Source: Nitrospirota bacterium
Lineage (GTDB): Bacteria > Nitrospirota > Thermodesulfovibrionia > Thermodesulfovibrionales > SM23-35
Assembly (NCBI GenBank): GCA_013388455.1
Contig: JACAFF010000032.1
Location: 1-56,930, forward strand
Length of the DNA stretch: 56,930 nucleotides
Direction: 5' to 3'
A program made the position numbers and the translations under genes. The notes under the pieces were generated by a model. It was not told where the DNA came from. It saw nothing but the letters and a program-made list of their open reading frames with translations, and did no database searches. Position 1 is the first letter of the stretch. The number at the start of each line of letters is the position of its first letter. Below, piece after piece: positions 1-8,985 of this stretch.

Positions 1-575
1 CAATATTTGGTCCCGGACTTAAAGACGGACCATTCCCTGAACATTATGAACCTCTGGAATGTCCTATTGAGAAGAACCTTATGTCTAATCAGAGAATAAA
101 TCCTGTAATAAAGATTTTTAAAGGCGGACCAGATACATTTGCAACATGCGATCCACGTTATCCTTTTGTATGCACAACATATCGTGTAACAGAGCACTGG
201 CAGACAGGGGTCTTAACAAGATGGCTTCCATGGCTTGTTGAAGCTGAACCTCAAGTCTTCTGCGAAATTAGTCATGAACTCGCTAAACTTAGAGGCATTG
301 AAAATGGCGAAAAAGTCCTGGTAGAAACTCAAAGAGGCAAACTTGAAGCTACTGCAATAGTAACACACAGACTAAAACCATTTGTAATCGCTGGTCAGAC
401 CGTGCATCAGATTGGATTACCATGGCATTTTGGATGGTTACATCCTAAGGATGGCGGTGACAGCGCAAATCTACTAACTCCAACTATTGGCGATCCAAAT
501 ACGATGATTCCTGAATCAAAGGCATTTATGGCAAACCTTACAAAAATAGCGGCTAAAAAAGCCGGGAAAGCCTAA
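1..575 (+). CDS. Formate dehydrogenase alpha subunit, C-terminal part (5' truncated by window)
   Basis: The reading frame is open from base 3 and runs into the first ATG at 81, so the ATG is internal and the gene begins outside the window. The visible part, about 190 residues, is the C-terminal molybdopterin-dinucleotide-binding domain of a Mo/W-bis-MGD formate dehydrogenase (FdnG/FdhA class). The stretch GDPNTMIPESKAF near the end and the segment around HFGWLHPKDGGDSANLLTP are typical of this family. The enzyme oxidises formate to CO2 (or the reverse) and passes electrons to the Fe-S subunit encoded 15 nt downstream. The active-site Cys or selenocysteine and the N-terminal Fe-S or Tat region are outside the window. 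Family assignment is firm; location and direction of catalysis are inferred. Confidence 0.92.
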   Translation, partial: IFGPGLKDGPFPEHYEPLECPIEKNLMSNQRINPVIKIFKGGPDTFATCDPRYPFVCTTYRVTEHWQTGVLTRWLPWLVEAEPQVFCEISHELAKLRGIENGEKVLVETQRGKLEATAIVTHRLKPFVIAGQTVHQIGLPWHFGWLHPKDGGDSANLLTPTIGDPNTMIPESKAFMANLTKIAAKKAGKA

Positions 576-590
576 GGGAGGTGAGAGACC

Positions 591-1313
591 ATGGCAGATA
601 AATCATTTTTCATCGATACGACAAAGTGCACAGCATGCAGGGGTTGCCAGATTGCCTGCAAGCAATGGAACATGAATCCTGCAACAAAGACAAAACAACG
701 CGGAACACATCAGAACCCTGAAGACCTGTCCTTTGTTACTTATAAATTAGTAAGATTTAGCGAGATGGAAGAAAACGGGAAACCTGTATGGTATTTCTTT
801 CCTGACCAGTGCAGGCATTGCACAGAGCCACCTTGTAAAATGATGGCTGAGTCTCTGGGTGTAAAAGCAATTGCAAAAGACGAAGCTACAGGGGCAGTCC
901 TGTATAATCCAAAAGTAAAAGTTAAAGAGGCAGACTATAAGAAGATACGGGAATCCTGTCCATGGGATATTCCGAGATGGGACAGTAAGACACAGGGAAT
1001 GGCTAAATGCACTATGTGTATAGACCGTATCAAAGAAGGGTTACTCCCTGCTTGTGTTAAGACCTGCCCAACAGGTGCTATGAATTTTGGTGACCGTTCA
1101 GAGATACTCAAAATAGCGGAGAAAAGACTAAAACAGGTTAAAGGAAAGTATCCAAAGGCACAACTTCTCAACGCTGATTTTGTTAGAACTATTTTTCTTG
1201 TAGTTGATGATCCTTCGAAATACCATAAGTTTGCTTCTATAGATTTTTCTGGAAAATCGATTATTACAATGGTTAAAAATCTTATTCAACCTGCTGAAGT
1301 TCTTACGGGTTAA
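591..1313 (+). CDS. fdhB: Formate dehydrogenase beta (iron-sulfur) subunit
   Basis: Electron-transfer subunit of 240 residues with ferredoxin-type cysteine motifs: C13/C16/C19/C23, C74/C77/C82 with C123, and C140/C143/C155/C159, enough for several 4Fe-4S clusters. It would take electrons from the alpha subunit encoded just upstream. A strong ribosome site (GGGAGGTGAG) precedes the ATG. Unlike FdnH/FdoH there is no clear C-terminal membrane anchor, and no cytochrome b gamma gene follows. The downstream gene is the accessory fdhE behind a hairpin. The electron acceptor therefore cannot be read from this window. Confidence 0.92.
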   Translation: MADKSFFIDTTKCTACRGCQIACKQWNMNPATKTKQRGTHQNPEDLSFVTYKLVRFSEMEENGKPVWYFFPDQCRHCTEPPCKMMAESLGVKAIAKDEATGAVLYNPKVKVKEADYKKIRESCPWDIPRWDSKTQGMAKCTMCIDRIKEGLLPACVKTCPTGAMNFGDRSEILKIAEKRLKQVKGKYPKAQLLNADFVRTIFLVVDDPSKYHKFASIDFSGKSIITMVKNLIQPAEVLTG

Positions 1314-1336
1314 ATAATCATTAAATTAACTTGCAG

Positions 1337-1378
1337 AACGGCTTGTTTCGAATTATTTCGAAACAAGCCGTTTCTTTA
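1337..1378 (+). terminator. Rho-independent terminator or attenuator between fdhB and fdhE
   Basis: A perfect 16-bp inverted repeat (arms 1337-1352 and 1357-1372, loop TTAT) follows the fdhB stop and is trailed by TTTCTTTAAG. It would form a very stable hairpin. fdhE starts only about 15 nt further on the same strand, so the hairpin probably tapers expression between structural subunits and the maturation factor. Confidence 0.8.
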
Positions 1379-1392
1379 AGAAAGGTTAATAA

Positions 1393-2256
1393 TTGAAAAA
1401 ATCTTTAGAACAGAAAAAAGAACAAATTGCATTTTATCGGGAGAAGAATCCTGCATACAATGAGATTCTTGAATTCTACGAAAAAGTGCTAACCGAACAG
1501 GAACTCATCAAGACAATGCTCAATATTGCACCACCAGAGCTTAAGAAAGAGTTGAAAAACTTTCATGAAAAAGAAGGGTTTTCTTTACTCAACAAAGAAG
1601 ATTTTTATATCGATTTAATTTCGTCCGCCAGTTTATTTGAATCTCTTTGCCGTATCGGAAAAATTACAAATGAAAAGATGAACAATAGTATTCAGGTTAT
1701 AGAAAATGCAATCAGCAATAAAAATTTAGTCATAGAAGAATTGTTAAAAAGACATTTCGATGAATCGTATATGGAAAGAATTTCATTGGATAATGATATT
1801 GATAAAACAATTTTGAAATTTTTGATTTATATGAGCATATTGCCATCAATTAATACACAGGTTGAAATGCTCGAAAAAAATCTTAATACAAAAAACTGGC
1901 TTAAAGGATATTGTCCCATCTGTGGTGAATTACCCTTCATTTCCGAACTAAAAGGGGAAGGACAGAGATATCTTTTGTGTTCTTTTTGTAACTTAGAATG
2001 GCAAAGTGAACGATTGAAATGTCCTTTCTGTGGAAACAATGATCATAACAAACTGCACTTTTTTTATGTCGAGGGGATTGAAACGCACCGTGTAGATTTA
2101 TGTGATAATTGTCAACAGTATATAAAGACGGTTGATTCAAGGAAACTAAATTATGAGCCTGATTTAAATCTGGAAGATATTACAACAATGCATTTCGATA
2201 TCCTGGCTTCTGAAAAAGGGTTCAAAAGACCAGTAACCTCCCCCTTCGGACTCTGA
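1393..2256 (+). CDS. fdhE: Formate dehydrogenase accessory protein FdhE
   Basis: A 287-residue cytoplasmic protein with four CxxC pairs in its C-terminal half (C174/C177, C196/C199, C210/C213, C237/C240), the rubredoxin-like metal-binding fold of FdhE. FdhE is needed for assembly or activation of respiratory formate dehydrogenases and binds the catalytic subunit. The start is a TTG at 1393 with AAAGG 7 nt upstream; no in-frame ATG gives a better fit. It sits directly downstream of the formate dehydrogenase subunits, which supports the role. Confidence 0.88.
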   Translation: MKKSLEQKKEQIAFYREKNPAYNEILEFYEKVLTEQELIKTMLNIAPPELKKELKNFHEKEGFSLLNKEDFYIDLISSASLFESLCRIGKITNEKMNNSIQVIENAISNKNLVIEELLKRHFDESYMERISLDNDIDKTILKFLIYMSILPSINTQVEMLEKNLNTKNWLKGYCPICGELPFISELKGEGQRYLLCSFCNLEWQSERLKCPFCGNNDHNKLHFFYVEGIETHRVDLCDNCQQYIKTVDSRKLNYEPDLNLEDITTMHFDILASEKGFKRPVTSPFGL

Positions 2257-2307
2257 GTATTATCAAGAATCAAGTATTGGTCATGAACGACAAACACAAG
2301 TAACGTT

Positions 2308-2339
2308 ATATCGATCACTGTCTGTATTATTCGGGTTAA
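2308..2339 (-). repeat. R1 repeat arm at the 3' end of the bactofilin gene
   Basis: On the minus strand this reads TTTAACCCGAATAATACAGACAG, matching within a few mismatches the TTAACCCGAATAATGCAGA end of the R1 elements at 24864 and 54430. Its TTAA overlaps the stop codon of the bactofilin gene. Only one arm is recognisable. Confidence 0.6.
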
Positions 2340-2710
2340 ATAGAATTTTTAGCCTGAAACTCTACAATCTTTGAATCTTCTTTTGACATTATTGACATGC
2401 CTTCAAAAATACCACCTTCGGCAATAGTAAGTTTAATTGTTGATATATCTCCAATAATATGACCTTTTGATTTTAATTCAACTATTTCTTTTGCTTTCAG
2501 ATTACCTTCAACTTTACCACCTATAATAATACCCCTTGCTGTAATATTGCCTTTCAATAGAGCTTTTTCACCAAGTATTACCCAATCAGCATTAATATTT
2601 CCTGTCATTGTGCCATCAATTCTGAGAGTACCTTTCGTATCAATATCACCTTTAAAATTTGAATTTGTTCCAACAAACGATTCGAGCTTCTCAGTATTTT
2701 TCGAAAACAT
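2336..2710 (-). CDS. Bactofilin (polymer-forming cytoskeletal protein)
   Basis: 124 residues. The central region (about 17-105) consists of short glycine-spaced beta repeats (GTLRIDGTMTGNI, GEKALLKGNI, GGKVEGNLKAKEIVEL), the right-handed beta-helix of bactofilins (DUF583). These proteins polymerise without nucleotide at the membrane and commonly act with M23 peptidases in cell-shape control. Here the M23 gene lies immediately upstream, and its TAA overlaps the bactofilin ATG by one base, so the two are translationally coupled. The stop codon lies in an R1 repeat arm, so the last residues may be a repeat-derived tail. Confidence 0.9.
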   Translation of the reverse strand: MFSKNTEKLESFVGTNSNFKGDIDTKGTLRIDGTMTGNINADWVILGEKALLKGNITARGIIIGGKVEGNLKAKEIVELKSKGHIIGDISTIKLTIAEGGIFEGMSIMSKEDSKIVEFQAKNSI

Positions 2711-3558
2711 TATGAACCCTCCTTTTTTAAATATTCAGATGGGTTTACATGCACGCCATCCTTCCATATTTCATAATGGACATGAGGCCCGGTTGAATTG
2801 CCTGTTGAACCTACATAGGCAATTATTTCCCCTCTTTTAACTTTTTGCCCTATCTTCACAGTATTCATACTATTATGAGCATAAAATGTAGAAAATCCAT
2901 GACCATGCTCAATCACAACGAGATTTCCATTACTACCACTCCAACCAGAATAACTCACTATTCCGTCAGCCGTAGCCTTTATCGGAACTCCAGCATCAGA
3001 TGAGATATCTATTCCAGAATGGAAATCTGTCTGCCCACTCATAGGATGTTTCCTTATCCCATACGGAGAAGATATATTCACAACAGCTGGAAGTCCCTTC
3101 GGTGTTGCAATATAAATATCTCTTTGAATATGCAAATAATCTTTTATTTCCCCTACTGTTTCAATTGTTTTTCTAATCTGTTGCTTTAAGTTTTCCATAT
3201 CAATAGAGCCACTATCTAAAGTATTAATATTCTCGAGAACTTTTTCCTTTGAATTTAGTGAAAATAATCTTCTGAACTCATCTTCAACTTTTTTTAATGT
3301 TGATATAGTTGTATTAAGTTCAGCAAATTGCTGAGAATAGTAATTTAATGTGTCTTTCATCTTATAGTACTCGAATGTATTAACTGCAATTGAAAATACA
3401 TAAATGACTCCTAAAAAAGTAAATAAAAATGAAGAAAGGAGTATTATAAGAGGAACCTTTAAATTTAAAGGTTTATTTTTTGCATGAGGGATAAGCATAA
3501 TCGTTATTGGCGTAAATGCCTTTTTGAGCAAAATTTTTATACTATGAATACCTAACAC
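2710..3558 (-). CDS. M23 family (LytM) metallopeptidase, membrane anchored
   Basis: Peptidoglycan endopeptidase of the LytM/M23 type. From a GTG at 3558 it has 282 residues. A further 11 in-frame codons upstream are open, but AGGAGG lies 5 nt before this GTG. It has one N-terminal transmembrane helix, then a coiled coil (roughly residues 60-140), then the M23 domain with the zinc motif HSGIDISSDAG and the second motif HVHYE. This architecture matches the MepM and bactofilin-associated M23 proteins. It overlaps the 3' end of purM by 17 nt and is coupled to the bactofilin gene, suggesting a shape-determining peptidoglycan module. Confidence 0.88.
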   Translation of the reverse strand: MLGIHSIKILLKKAFTPITIMLIPHAKNKPLNLKVPLIILLSSFLFTFLGVIYVFSIAVNTFEYYKMKDTLNYYSQQFAELNTTISTLKKVEDEFRRLFSLNSKEKVLENINTLDSGSIDMENLKQQIRKTIETVGEIKDYLHIQRDIYIATPKGLPAVVNISSPYGIRKHPMSGQTDFHSGIDISSDAGVPIKATADGIVSYSGWSGSNGNLVVIEHGHGFSTFYAHNSMNTVKIGQKVKRGEIIAYVGSTGNSTGPHVHYEIWKDGVHVNPSEYLKKEGS

Positions 3559-4618
3559 CCTTACCTCCTTTCTCAATTGCTCCAATAACAAAAGCTGGGT
3601 ATCCTGAATTATTCAAGATACTTAATGTTTCTTCTATAGAACTTTTTGAAACTATAATTGTAAAACCTATGCCCATATTAAATGTTCTGTTCATTTCAAC
3701 TTTTGATATTTTTCCAGAGCTTTCTATTATTTGAAAAATTTCAGGAACAGGCCATGAATCCCTTCTAATATTTGCCTGAAGACCATGTGGAAATACCCTT
3801 GGAAGGTTTCCAGGTATCCCACCTCCTGTAATATGAGCCATACCTTTAATTTTTATCTTATCTTTTAATCTCAATATTGCATCTACATAAATTCTTGTTG
3901 GTTTAAGAAGCTCTTCTCCAAGCGTACAGTTGATTTGATTTATATACTTTTTAACTGATATCTTTTTAATATCAAAAAAAAGTCTCCTGACGAGTGAAAA
4001 CCCATTGCTATGCAATCCACTTGAAGCAATACCTATAATTACATCTCCGGCTTTAATTCGTGAACCATCTACTATCTTTCCTTTTTCTACAACACCAACA
4101 GCAAAACCGGAAAGATCATATTCTCCATTTTTATAGAAGCCGGGCATTTCTGCTGTTTCACCACCAATAAGTGAACAACGAGCTTCAATACATCCTTTAA
4201 TGATTCCTCTAATAATATCTGAAGCTTTGTCTGAATTGAGTCTTCCTGTTGCTAAATAATCAAGGAAGAATAAAGGCTCAGCCCCACTGGTAATAATATC
4301 ATTCACACACATTGCAACAAGATCTATTCCGACTGTATCATGCTTGTCCATCAAAAAAGCTATCTTTAGTTTTGTTCCAACCCCATCTGTCCCACTTACG
4401 AGCACAGGGTTTTTATATTTTTTAAGATTAAGCTTAAAAAGTGCACTGAACGAACCAATTTCTGTTAAAACTTCAGGTCTGAATGTTTTTCTGACAAGTG
4501 GAGAGATACTCTTTATGAATCTCTCTCCCTCATCAATATCAACTCCGGCTTTCCTATAAGTAAGACGAGTCCCCATTTTCATAATTTGGTAGGTTTTAAA
4601 ATCATATATTTTTAGCAT
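3542..4618 (-). CDS. purM: Phosphoribosylformylglycinamidine cyclo-ligase (PurM)
   Basis: Catalyses ATP-dependent ring closure of FGAM to AIR, the fifth step of purine synthesis. The family signature TYRKAGVDIDEGERF lies near the N-terminus, followed by SGTDGVGTKLKIA, GGETAEMPGFY and HITGGGIPGNLPR. The annotated frame gives 358 residues. The conserved region begins at residue 19, so an internal ATG (4582 or 4576) may be the true start; no start has a clear ribosome site. It is divergent from surE with 54 nt between them. Confidence 0.95.
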   Translation of the reverse strand: MLKIYDFKTYQIMKMGTRLTYRKAGVDIDEGERFIKSISPLVRKTFRPEVLTEIGSFSALFKLNLKKYKNPVLVSGTDGVGTKLKIAFLMDKHDTVGIDLVAMCVNDIITSGAEPLFFLDYLATGRLNSDKASDIIRGIIKGCIEARCSLIGGETAEMPGFYKNGEYDLSGFAVGVVEKGKIVDGSRIKAGDVIIGIASSGLHSNGFSLVRRLFFDIKKISVKKYINQINCTLGEELLKPTRIYVDAILRLKDKIKIKGMAHITGGGIPGNLPRVFPHGLQANIRRDSWPVPEIFQIIESSGKISKVEMNRTFNMGIGFTIIVSKSSIEETLSILNNSGYPAFVIGAIEKGGKGVRYS

Positions 4619-4672
4619 AAAGACTCATAAAAGAGCAAGTTTTTAATCTTATAATTTGATAAAATATTTTTA

Positions 4673-5440
4673 ATGCCTATTATTCTTGTTACAAATGATG
4701 ATGGAGTAAATTCCTCTGGGATTATTGCTTTGTTTCATGCAATGAAGGAACTCGGAGATACATATATCGTTGCGCCTGACAGAGAGAGAAGTGCTGTAAG
4801 TCACTCCCTAACAATGCATAGACCTCTAAAAGTAGAAAATTTGAAGGAACGTGTTTATTGTGTAAATGGCACACCCACTGACTGTGTGGCTATAGCACTC
4901 AACAAGATTTTACCTGAACGGCCTGTCTTCGTTGTCTCAGGAATTAATAAAGGTGCTAATCTTGGAGATGACATAACATACTCTGGGACAGTATCAGCTG
5001 CAATAGAGAGTACAATTATGGGAATTCCAGCATTTGCTATCTCTTTAGTCATAAAAAATAATCCACCTCAACATTTTCATTTTGATACAGCATCAAAGGT
5101 TGCTATTGAAATAGGTAAATATATTCTCAATCATTCTTTGCCTTACGACACTTTGCTAAATGTGAATGTGCCAAATGATGATATTAAAAAGATTAGAGGT
5201 ATAAAATTCACCAGACAGGGAAAAAGGATTTATGATGGTGCAATTCATGAAACACTTTCACCTAACGGAGAAAAATATTACTGGATAGGTGGAGGAAGAC
5301 CTTTTTGGGAACATGGTGAAGATACTGATATTCAAGCTATTGAAGACAATTACATCTCTGTCACCCCATTACATCTTGATCTCACAAATTATGAAGCTCT
5401 GAATTTTTTTAAAAAACTACCTTTCGATATAATTTTTTAG
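4673..5440 (+). CDS. surE: 5'/3'-nucleotidase SurE
   Basis: Metal-dependent nucleoside monophosphate phosphatase, 255 residues. The N-terminal NDDGV motif (residues 8-12) supplies metal ligands, followed by APDRERSAVSHSLTMHRP and SGINKGANLGDDITYSGTVSAA, all diagnostic of SurE. The gene opens a same-strand run with an FAD oxidoreductase and pcm. The surE-pcm association is common in bacteria and linked to stress survival. There is no clear Shine-Dalgarno site before the ATG; a TAAAAT hexamer lies 7 nt upstream. Confidence 0.95.
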   Translation: MPIILVTNDDGVNSSGIIALFHAMKELGDTYIVAPDRERSAVSHSLTMHRPLKVENLKERVYCVNGTPTDCVAIALNKILPERPVFVVSGINKGANLGDDITYSGTVSAAIESTIMGIPAFAISLVIKNNPPQHFHFDTASKVAIEIGKYILNHSLPYDTLLNVNVPNDDIKKIRGIKFTRQGKRIYDGAIHETLSPNGEKYYWIGGGRPFWEHGEDTDIQAIEDNYISVTPLHLDLTNYEALNFFKKLPFDIIF

Positions 5441-5442
5441 TC

Positions 5443-6822
5443 ATGAAAACTTATGATGTAATAATTATTGGAGCAGGACCAGCAGGAATATTCAGTGCAC
5501 TTGAATTGCTAACGGTAAATAAGAACATAAGGATACTTATGATCGAAAAAGGAAAGGATATAGACCAGAGGATTTGTCCGATGAAAATACATGAGATTTC
5601 ATGCAGGGAATGTCCTGAATGTGCTCTTCTAAGTGGCTGGGGAGGAGCAGGTGCATACAGTGACGGGAAATTGAATCTTTCACCGGATATAGGGGGATCA
5701 CTCTTGCGGTATATTCATATAGACGATTTAAAAGCTTTAATTTCTTATGTTGATGATACTTATATTAAGTTCGGAGCACCAAAGATCGCCTATGGAGAAG
5801 ACACTGACGAGATTATAAAACTGAAGAGACTTGCATCAGAACATAATCTTTCACTCATACCTTCAAAGATCAGACATATAGGCACTGACAGATGCAAAAC
5901 AGTGCTAAAAAAAATTAAGGAATTTCTCCAGCACGATATTGACATTATTTTCGGTTCAGAGACTGAAAATATCATTGTAAGAAAGGGAAATGTACAGGGA
6001 ATAAAACTTAAGGACAAAACAAAACTCTTTGCTGATTTCGTTGTTCTTGCACCAGGTCGGGAGGGATCAAGATGGCTCGAAAAAGAATCCAAGAGATTAG
6101 GTCTGACATTGTTACAAAATCCTGTCGATATAGGTGTCAGGGTAGAAATACCCGCATCAGTTTTTGAACCCATCACAAAAATAACTTATGAGCCGAAACT
6201 TATATTCAATTCCAAGAAATTCAAAGACAGGGTCAGAACCTTCTGTGTTAATCCATATGGAGAAGTAGTAAAAGAATATCTAAAAGGTATCTGGACAGTT
6301 AATGGACATAGTTACTCTCATTCCAGGTCAAATAATACAAATTTTGCACTTCTTGTTGATACAATTTTTACAGAACCTTTTGATGAACCAATACGATATG
6401 GTCGATATATTGCCGAACTTGCAAATATTTTAGGCAAAGGTGTTTTAATTCAACGACTTGGCGATTTGCATAATGGCAGGCGTTCAACATATAAACGTAT
6501 TCAAGAAGGTAAAGTTGAGCCAACTCTTAAAGATGCCACGCCCGGAGATTTAAGCTTTGCAATACCTTACCGCTATCTATCTGATATACTTGAAATGATC
6601 GAAGCTCTCGATAAGATTGCCCCTGGTGTCAATTCAGAGCATACTTTGCTCTATGGTGTTGAGGTTAAATTTTATTCTGTATTACTTAAATTGAATGAAA
6701 ATCTTGAAACCGAAATAAAAAATCTTTTTGCAATAGGGGATGGTGCAGGTGTAAGTAGAGGGCTGATACAGGCATCTGTTTCGGGAATAATAGCTGCACG
6801 AGAAATCAGCAGGAGGCTTTAG
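5443..6822 (+). CDS. FAD-dependent oxidoreductase (COG2509-type dehydrogenase)
   Basis: 459 residues. An N-terminal Rossmann motif GAGPAGIFSALEL binds FAD. A Cys-containing segment (residues about 45-60) is followed by SGWGGAGAYSDGKLNLS, characteristic of the uncharacterised COG2509 dehydrogenases. The C-terminus has the second FAD motif FAIGDGAGVSRGLIQA. The substrate is unknown. The start is 2 nt after the surE stop and the end is 2 nt before pcm, so the three genes are clearly co-transcribed. Confidence 0.85.
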   Translation: MKTYDVIIIGAGPAGIFSALELLTVNKNIRILMIEKGKDIDQRICPMKIHEISCRECPECALLSGWGGAGAYSDGKLNLSPDIGGSLLRYIHIDDLKALISYVDDTYIKFGAPKIAYGEDTDEIIKLKRLASEHNLSLIPSKIRHIGTDRCKTVLKKIKEFLQHDIDIIFGSETENIIVRKGNVQGIKLKDKTKLFADFVVLAPGREGSRWLEKESKRLGLTLLQNPVDIGVRVEIPASVFEPITKITYEPKLIFNSKKFKDRVRTFCVNPYGEVVKEYLKGIWTVNGHSYSHSRSNNTNFALLVDTIFTEPFDEPIRYGRYIAELANILGKGVLIQRLGDLHNGRRSTYKRIQEGKVEPTLKDATPGDLSFAIPYRYLSDILEMIEALDKIAPGVNSEHTLLYGVEVKFYSVLLKLNENLETEIKNLFAIGDGAGVSRGLIQASVSGIIAAREISRRL

Positions 6823-6824
6823 CA

Positions 6825-7493
6825 ATGGACTTTAAAGAATTAAGAGAATTAATGGTAAAAACACAACTCATCCCGAGGGGTATTAGAGACGAGCGCGTCC
6901 TGAGAGCAATGAAAAAAGTCCCGAGACATCTCTTTGTTGATGAACATATTCAACATAAAGCCTATGATGATATGGCACTTTCAATTGGAGAAGGTCAGAC
7001 AATCTCTCAACCATACATGGTAGCAGTAATGACTGAACTACTTGAGTTAAAAGGTAATGAAAAAGTTCTGGAGATAGGTTCAGGTTCAGGTTATCAAGCA
7101 GCTATCCTTGCTGAATTGTCTAAAGAAGTATACACTGTTGAACGCATTGCTGTGCTTGCAGAAAAAGCAAAAAACAAACTTAATTCAATGGGATATACAA
7201 ACATTCATATTAAAGTTAGCAATGGGACATTAGGATGGCCTGAACAGGCACCTTTTGATAGGATTATACTAACTGCAGGAACCCCTAAAGTTCCTGAACC
7301 CTTAATCAACCAGTTATCAGATGAAGGAATTCTAATAGGTCCAGTTGGGGATAGATTTTCTCAGCAACTGTTGAAGATTAAAAAATCAAAAGGTAAACTT
7401 TCAGAACAGTATCATACCCCATGTGTCTTTGTCCCGCTTATCGGCAAGTATGGGTGGCAGGAAGATAAAGATAACCCACAGTATATTTTTTAA
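6825..7493 (+). CDS. pcm: Protein-L-isoaspartate O-methyltransferase
   Basis: Repairs isoaspartyl residues in aged proteins using SAM, 222 residues. Key motifs are VPRHLFV, the active-site stretch GEGQTISQPYMVA, and SAM motif I VLEIGSGSGYQAA. AGGAGG lies 8 nt before the ATG, inside the end of the preceding gene. It forms a tight operon with surE and the FAD oxidoreductase. Confidence 0.95.
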   Translation: MDFKELRELMVKTQLIPRGIRDERVLRAMKKVPRHLFVDEHIQHKAYDDMALSIGEGQTISQPYMVAVMTELLELKGNEKVLEIGSGSGYQAAILAELSKEVYTVERIAVLAEKAKNKLNSMGYTNIHIKVSNGTLGWPEQAPFDRIILTAGTPKVPEPLINQLSDEGILIGPVGDRFSQQLLKIKKSKGKLSEQYHTPCVFVPLIGKYGWQEDKDNPQYIF

Positions 7494-7517
7494 CTCAAGG
7501 CTTAACCCGCAATTCTC

Positions 7518-7546
7518 TTGACAGGCATTATTCTGATTTTTATGAT
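7518..7546 (+). promoter_or_regulatory. Predicted sigma70-type promoter of argH
   Basis: TTGACA at 7518-7523, a 17-nt spacer, and TATGAT at 7541-7546. Predicted transcription start is near 7553, giving a leader of about 60 nt before argH. The fit to consensus is close; no experimental evidence. Confidence 0.6.
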
Positions 7547-7611
7547 AGAATTCATCTTTAATGTAATGAGAATAAATTTGGAAAAAGATAATTAGGATTA
7601 AGGAAACAGTT

Positions 7612-8985
7612 ATGAAAAAACTATGGGGAGGAAGATTCAAAGTCAGAACATCTAATATTGTAGAATCCTTTACAGAATCCATATCATTTGATCACCGTCT
7701 CTGGAAATATGATATTCAGGGAAGTATTGCACATGCTAAAATGCTCGCAAAACAGGGTATTATCTCAAAAGAAGATAGTATAAAAATCATAGAAGGACTT
7801 CAGGAAATAGAAAAAGATATAGAAATGGGAGTTTTCAAGTTCAGAGAAGATCTTGAAGATATACATATGAACATTGAATATGCCCTTATTGATAAAATAG
7901 GCGATACAGGTAAAAAATTACATACAGCTCGTTCAAGAAATGATCAAATTTCTCTTGACCTTAGATTATATTTAAGAAAAGAAACAGAGGAGATCATTTC
8001 ACTCATCCAACAATTACAAAAGACTTTTATTAAAATTGCAGAAAAAAATATCAATTCATTAATGCCAGGTTATACACATCTTCAAAGGGCTCAGCCCGTA
8101 CTTCTCTCTCATCACCTGATTGCTTATGTTGAGATGCTACAGAGGGATAAAGAACGATTCAAAGATTCACTGAAGAGAATAAACATTCTACCCTTAGGTG
8201 CTTGCGCACTTGCAGGGACTTCTCTGCCAATAGACAGAAAATACGTTGCAAAATTACTCGGTTTTGACAATATTTCTCAGAACAGTATCGATGCTGTCTC
8301 TGATAGGGATTTTGCAATTGAGTTTCTTTCTGTTTCTGCTATTCTTATTATGCACCTGTCGAGACTTTCAGAAGAACTCATACTATGGTCAACCGAGGAA
8401 TTTAAATTTATAGAATTGCCTGATGATTTTGCGACAGGCTCAAGTATCATGCCACAGAAAAAAAATCCAGATGTTGCTGAACTCGTAAGAGGTAAAACAG
8501 GCAGAGTATATGGGAATCTTCTATCTCTACTGACAATAATGAAAGGACTACCGCTATCATATAATAGAGATTTACAGGAAGACAAAATACCTGTCTTTGA
8601 TACAGTTGATACCATTAAATCTTCTCTCCTTATCCTTAATGGAATGCTTTCAGCCATAAAATTCAACATAGAGATAATGCACAGAATAGCCGGCAGTTCT
8701 TTCTCTACAGCAACCGATATGGCAGAATATCTTGTAAAAAAGGGTATGCCTTTCAGAACAGCTCATGAAATAACAGGAAAAATTATTCTTAAATGTATCA
8801 AACAACAAAAACAAATAAAGGATCTTACACTGAAAGAATTAAATTATTTTTCATCTTTGTTTAAAGATGATATTTATTCATGCCTTAATGCTGAAGATTC
8901 AGTAAAAAATAAAAAATCAGAGGGTAGCACATCTCCAGTAGAAGTGAAAAAAGAGATAACAAGACTCAAGAAATTAGTAAAATGA
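7612..8985 (+). CDS. argH: Argininosuccinate lyase
   Basis: Cleaves argininosuccinate to arginine and fumarate, the last step of arginine synthesis. At 457 residues it has the normal length. It starts with KLWGGRF, contains LHTARSRNDQ, and carries the fumarase/aspartase signature GSSIMPQKKNPD with the catalytic Ser loop. The downstream lipoprotein gene overlaps its stop by 4 nt (ATGA). It lies in its own unit behind the promoter at 7518. Confidence 0.97.
   Translation: MKKLWGGRFKVRTSNIVESFTESISFDHRLWKYDIQGSIAHAKMLAKQGIISKEDSIKIIEGLQEIEKDIEMGVFKFREDLEDIHMNIEYALIDKIGDTGKKLHTARSRNDQISLDLRLYLRKETEEIISLIQQLQKTFIKIAEKNINSLMPGYTHLQRAQPVLLSHHLIAYVEMLQRDKERFKDSLKRINILPLGACALAGTSLPIDRKYVAKLLGFDNISQNSIDAVSDRDFAIEFLSVSAILIMHLSRLSEELILWSTEEFKFIELPDDFATGSSIMPQKKNPDVAELVRGKTGRVYGNLLSLLTIMKGLPLSYNRDLQEDKIPVFDTVDTIKSSLLILNGMLSAIKFNIEIMHRIAGSSFSTATDMAEYLVKKGMPFRTAHEITGKIILKCIKQQKQIKDLTLKELNYFSSLFKDDIYSCLNAEDSVKNKKSEGSTSPVEVKKEITRLKKLVK

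Noticed and set aside
81-575. Formate dehydrogenase alpha as a complete small gene starting at 81
   Set aside because: The frame is open from base 3 and the upstream codons encode family-like sequence (FGPGLKDGPFPEHYEP), so the ATG is internal.
7494-7517. R1 arm after pcm (CTTAACCCGCAATTC)
   Set aside because: Only TTAACCCGC matches and the AATAATGCAGA part is missing, so it is too short to support.
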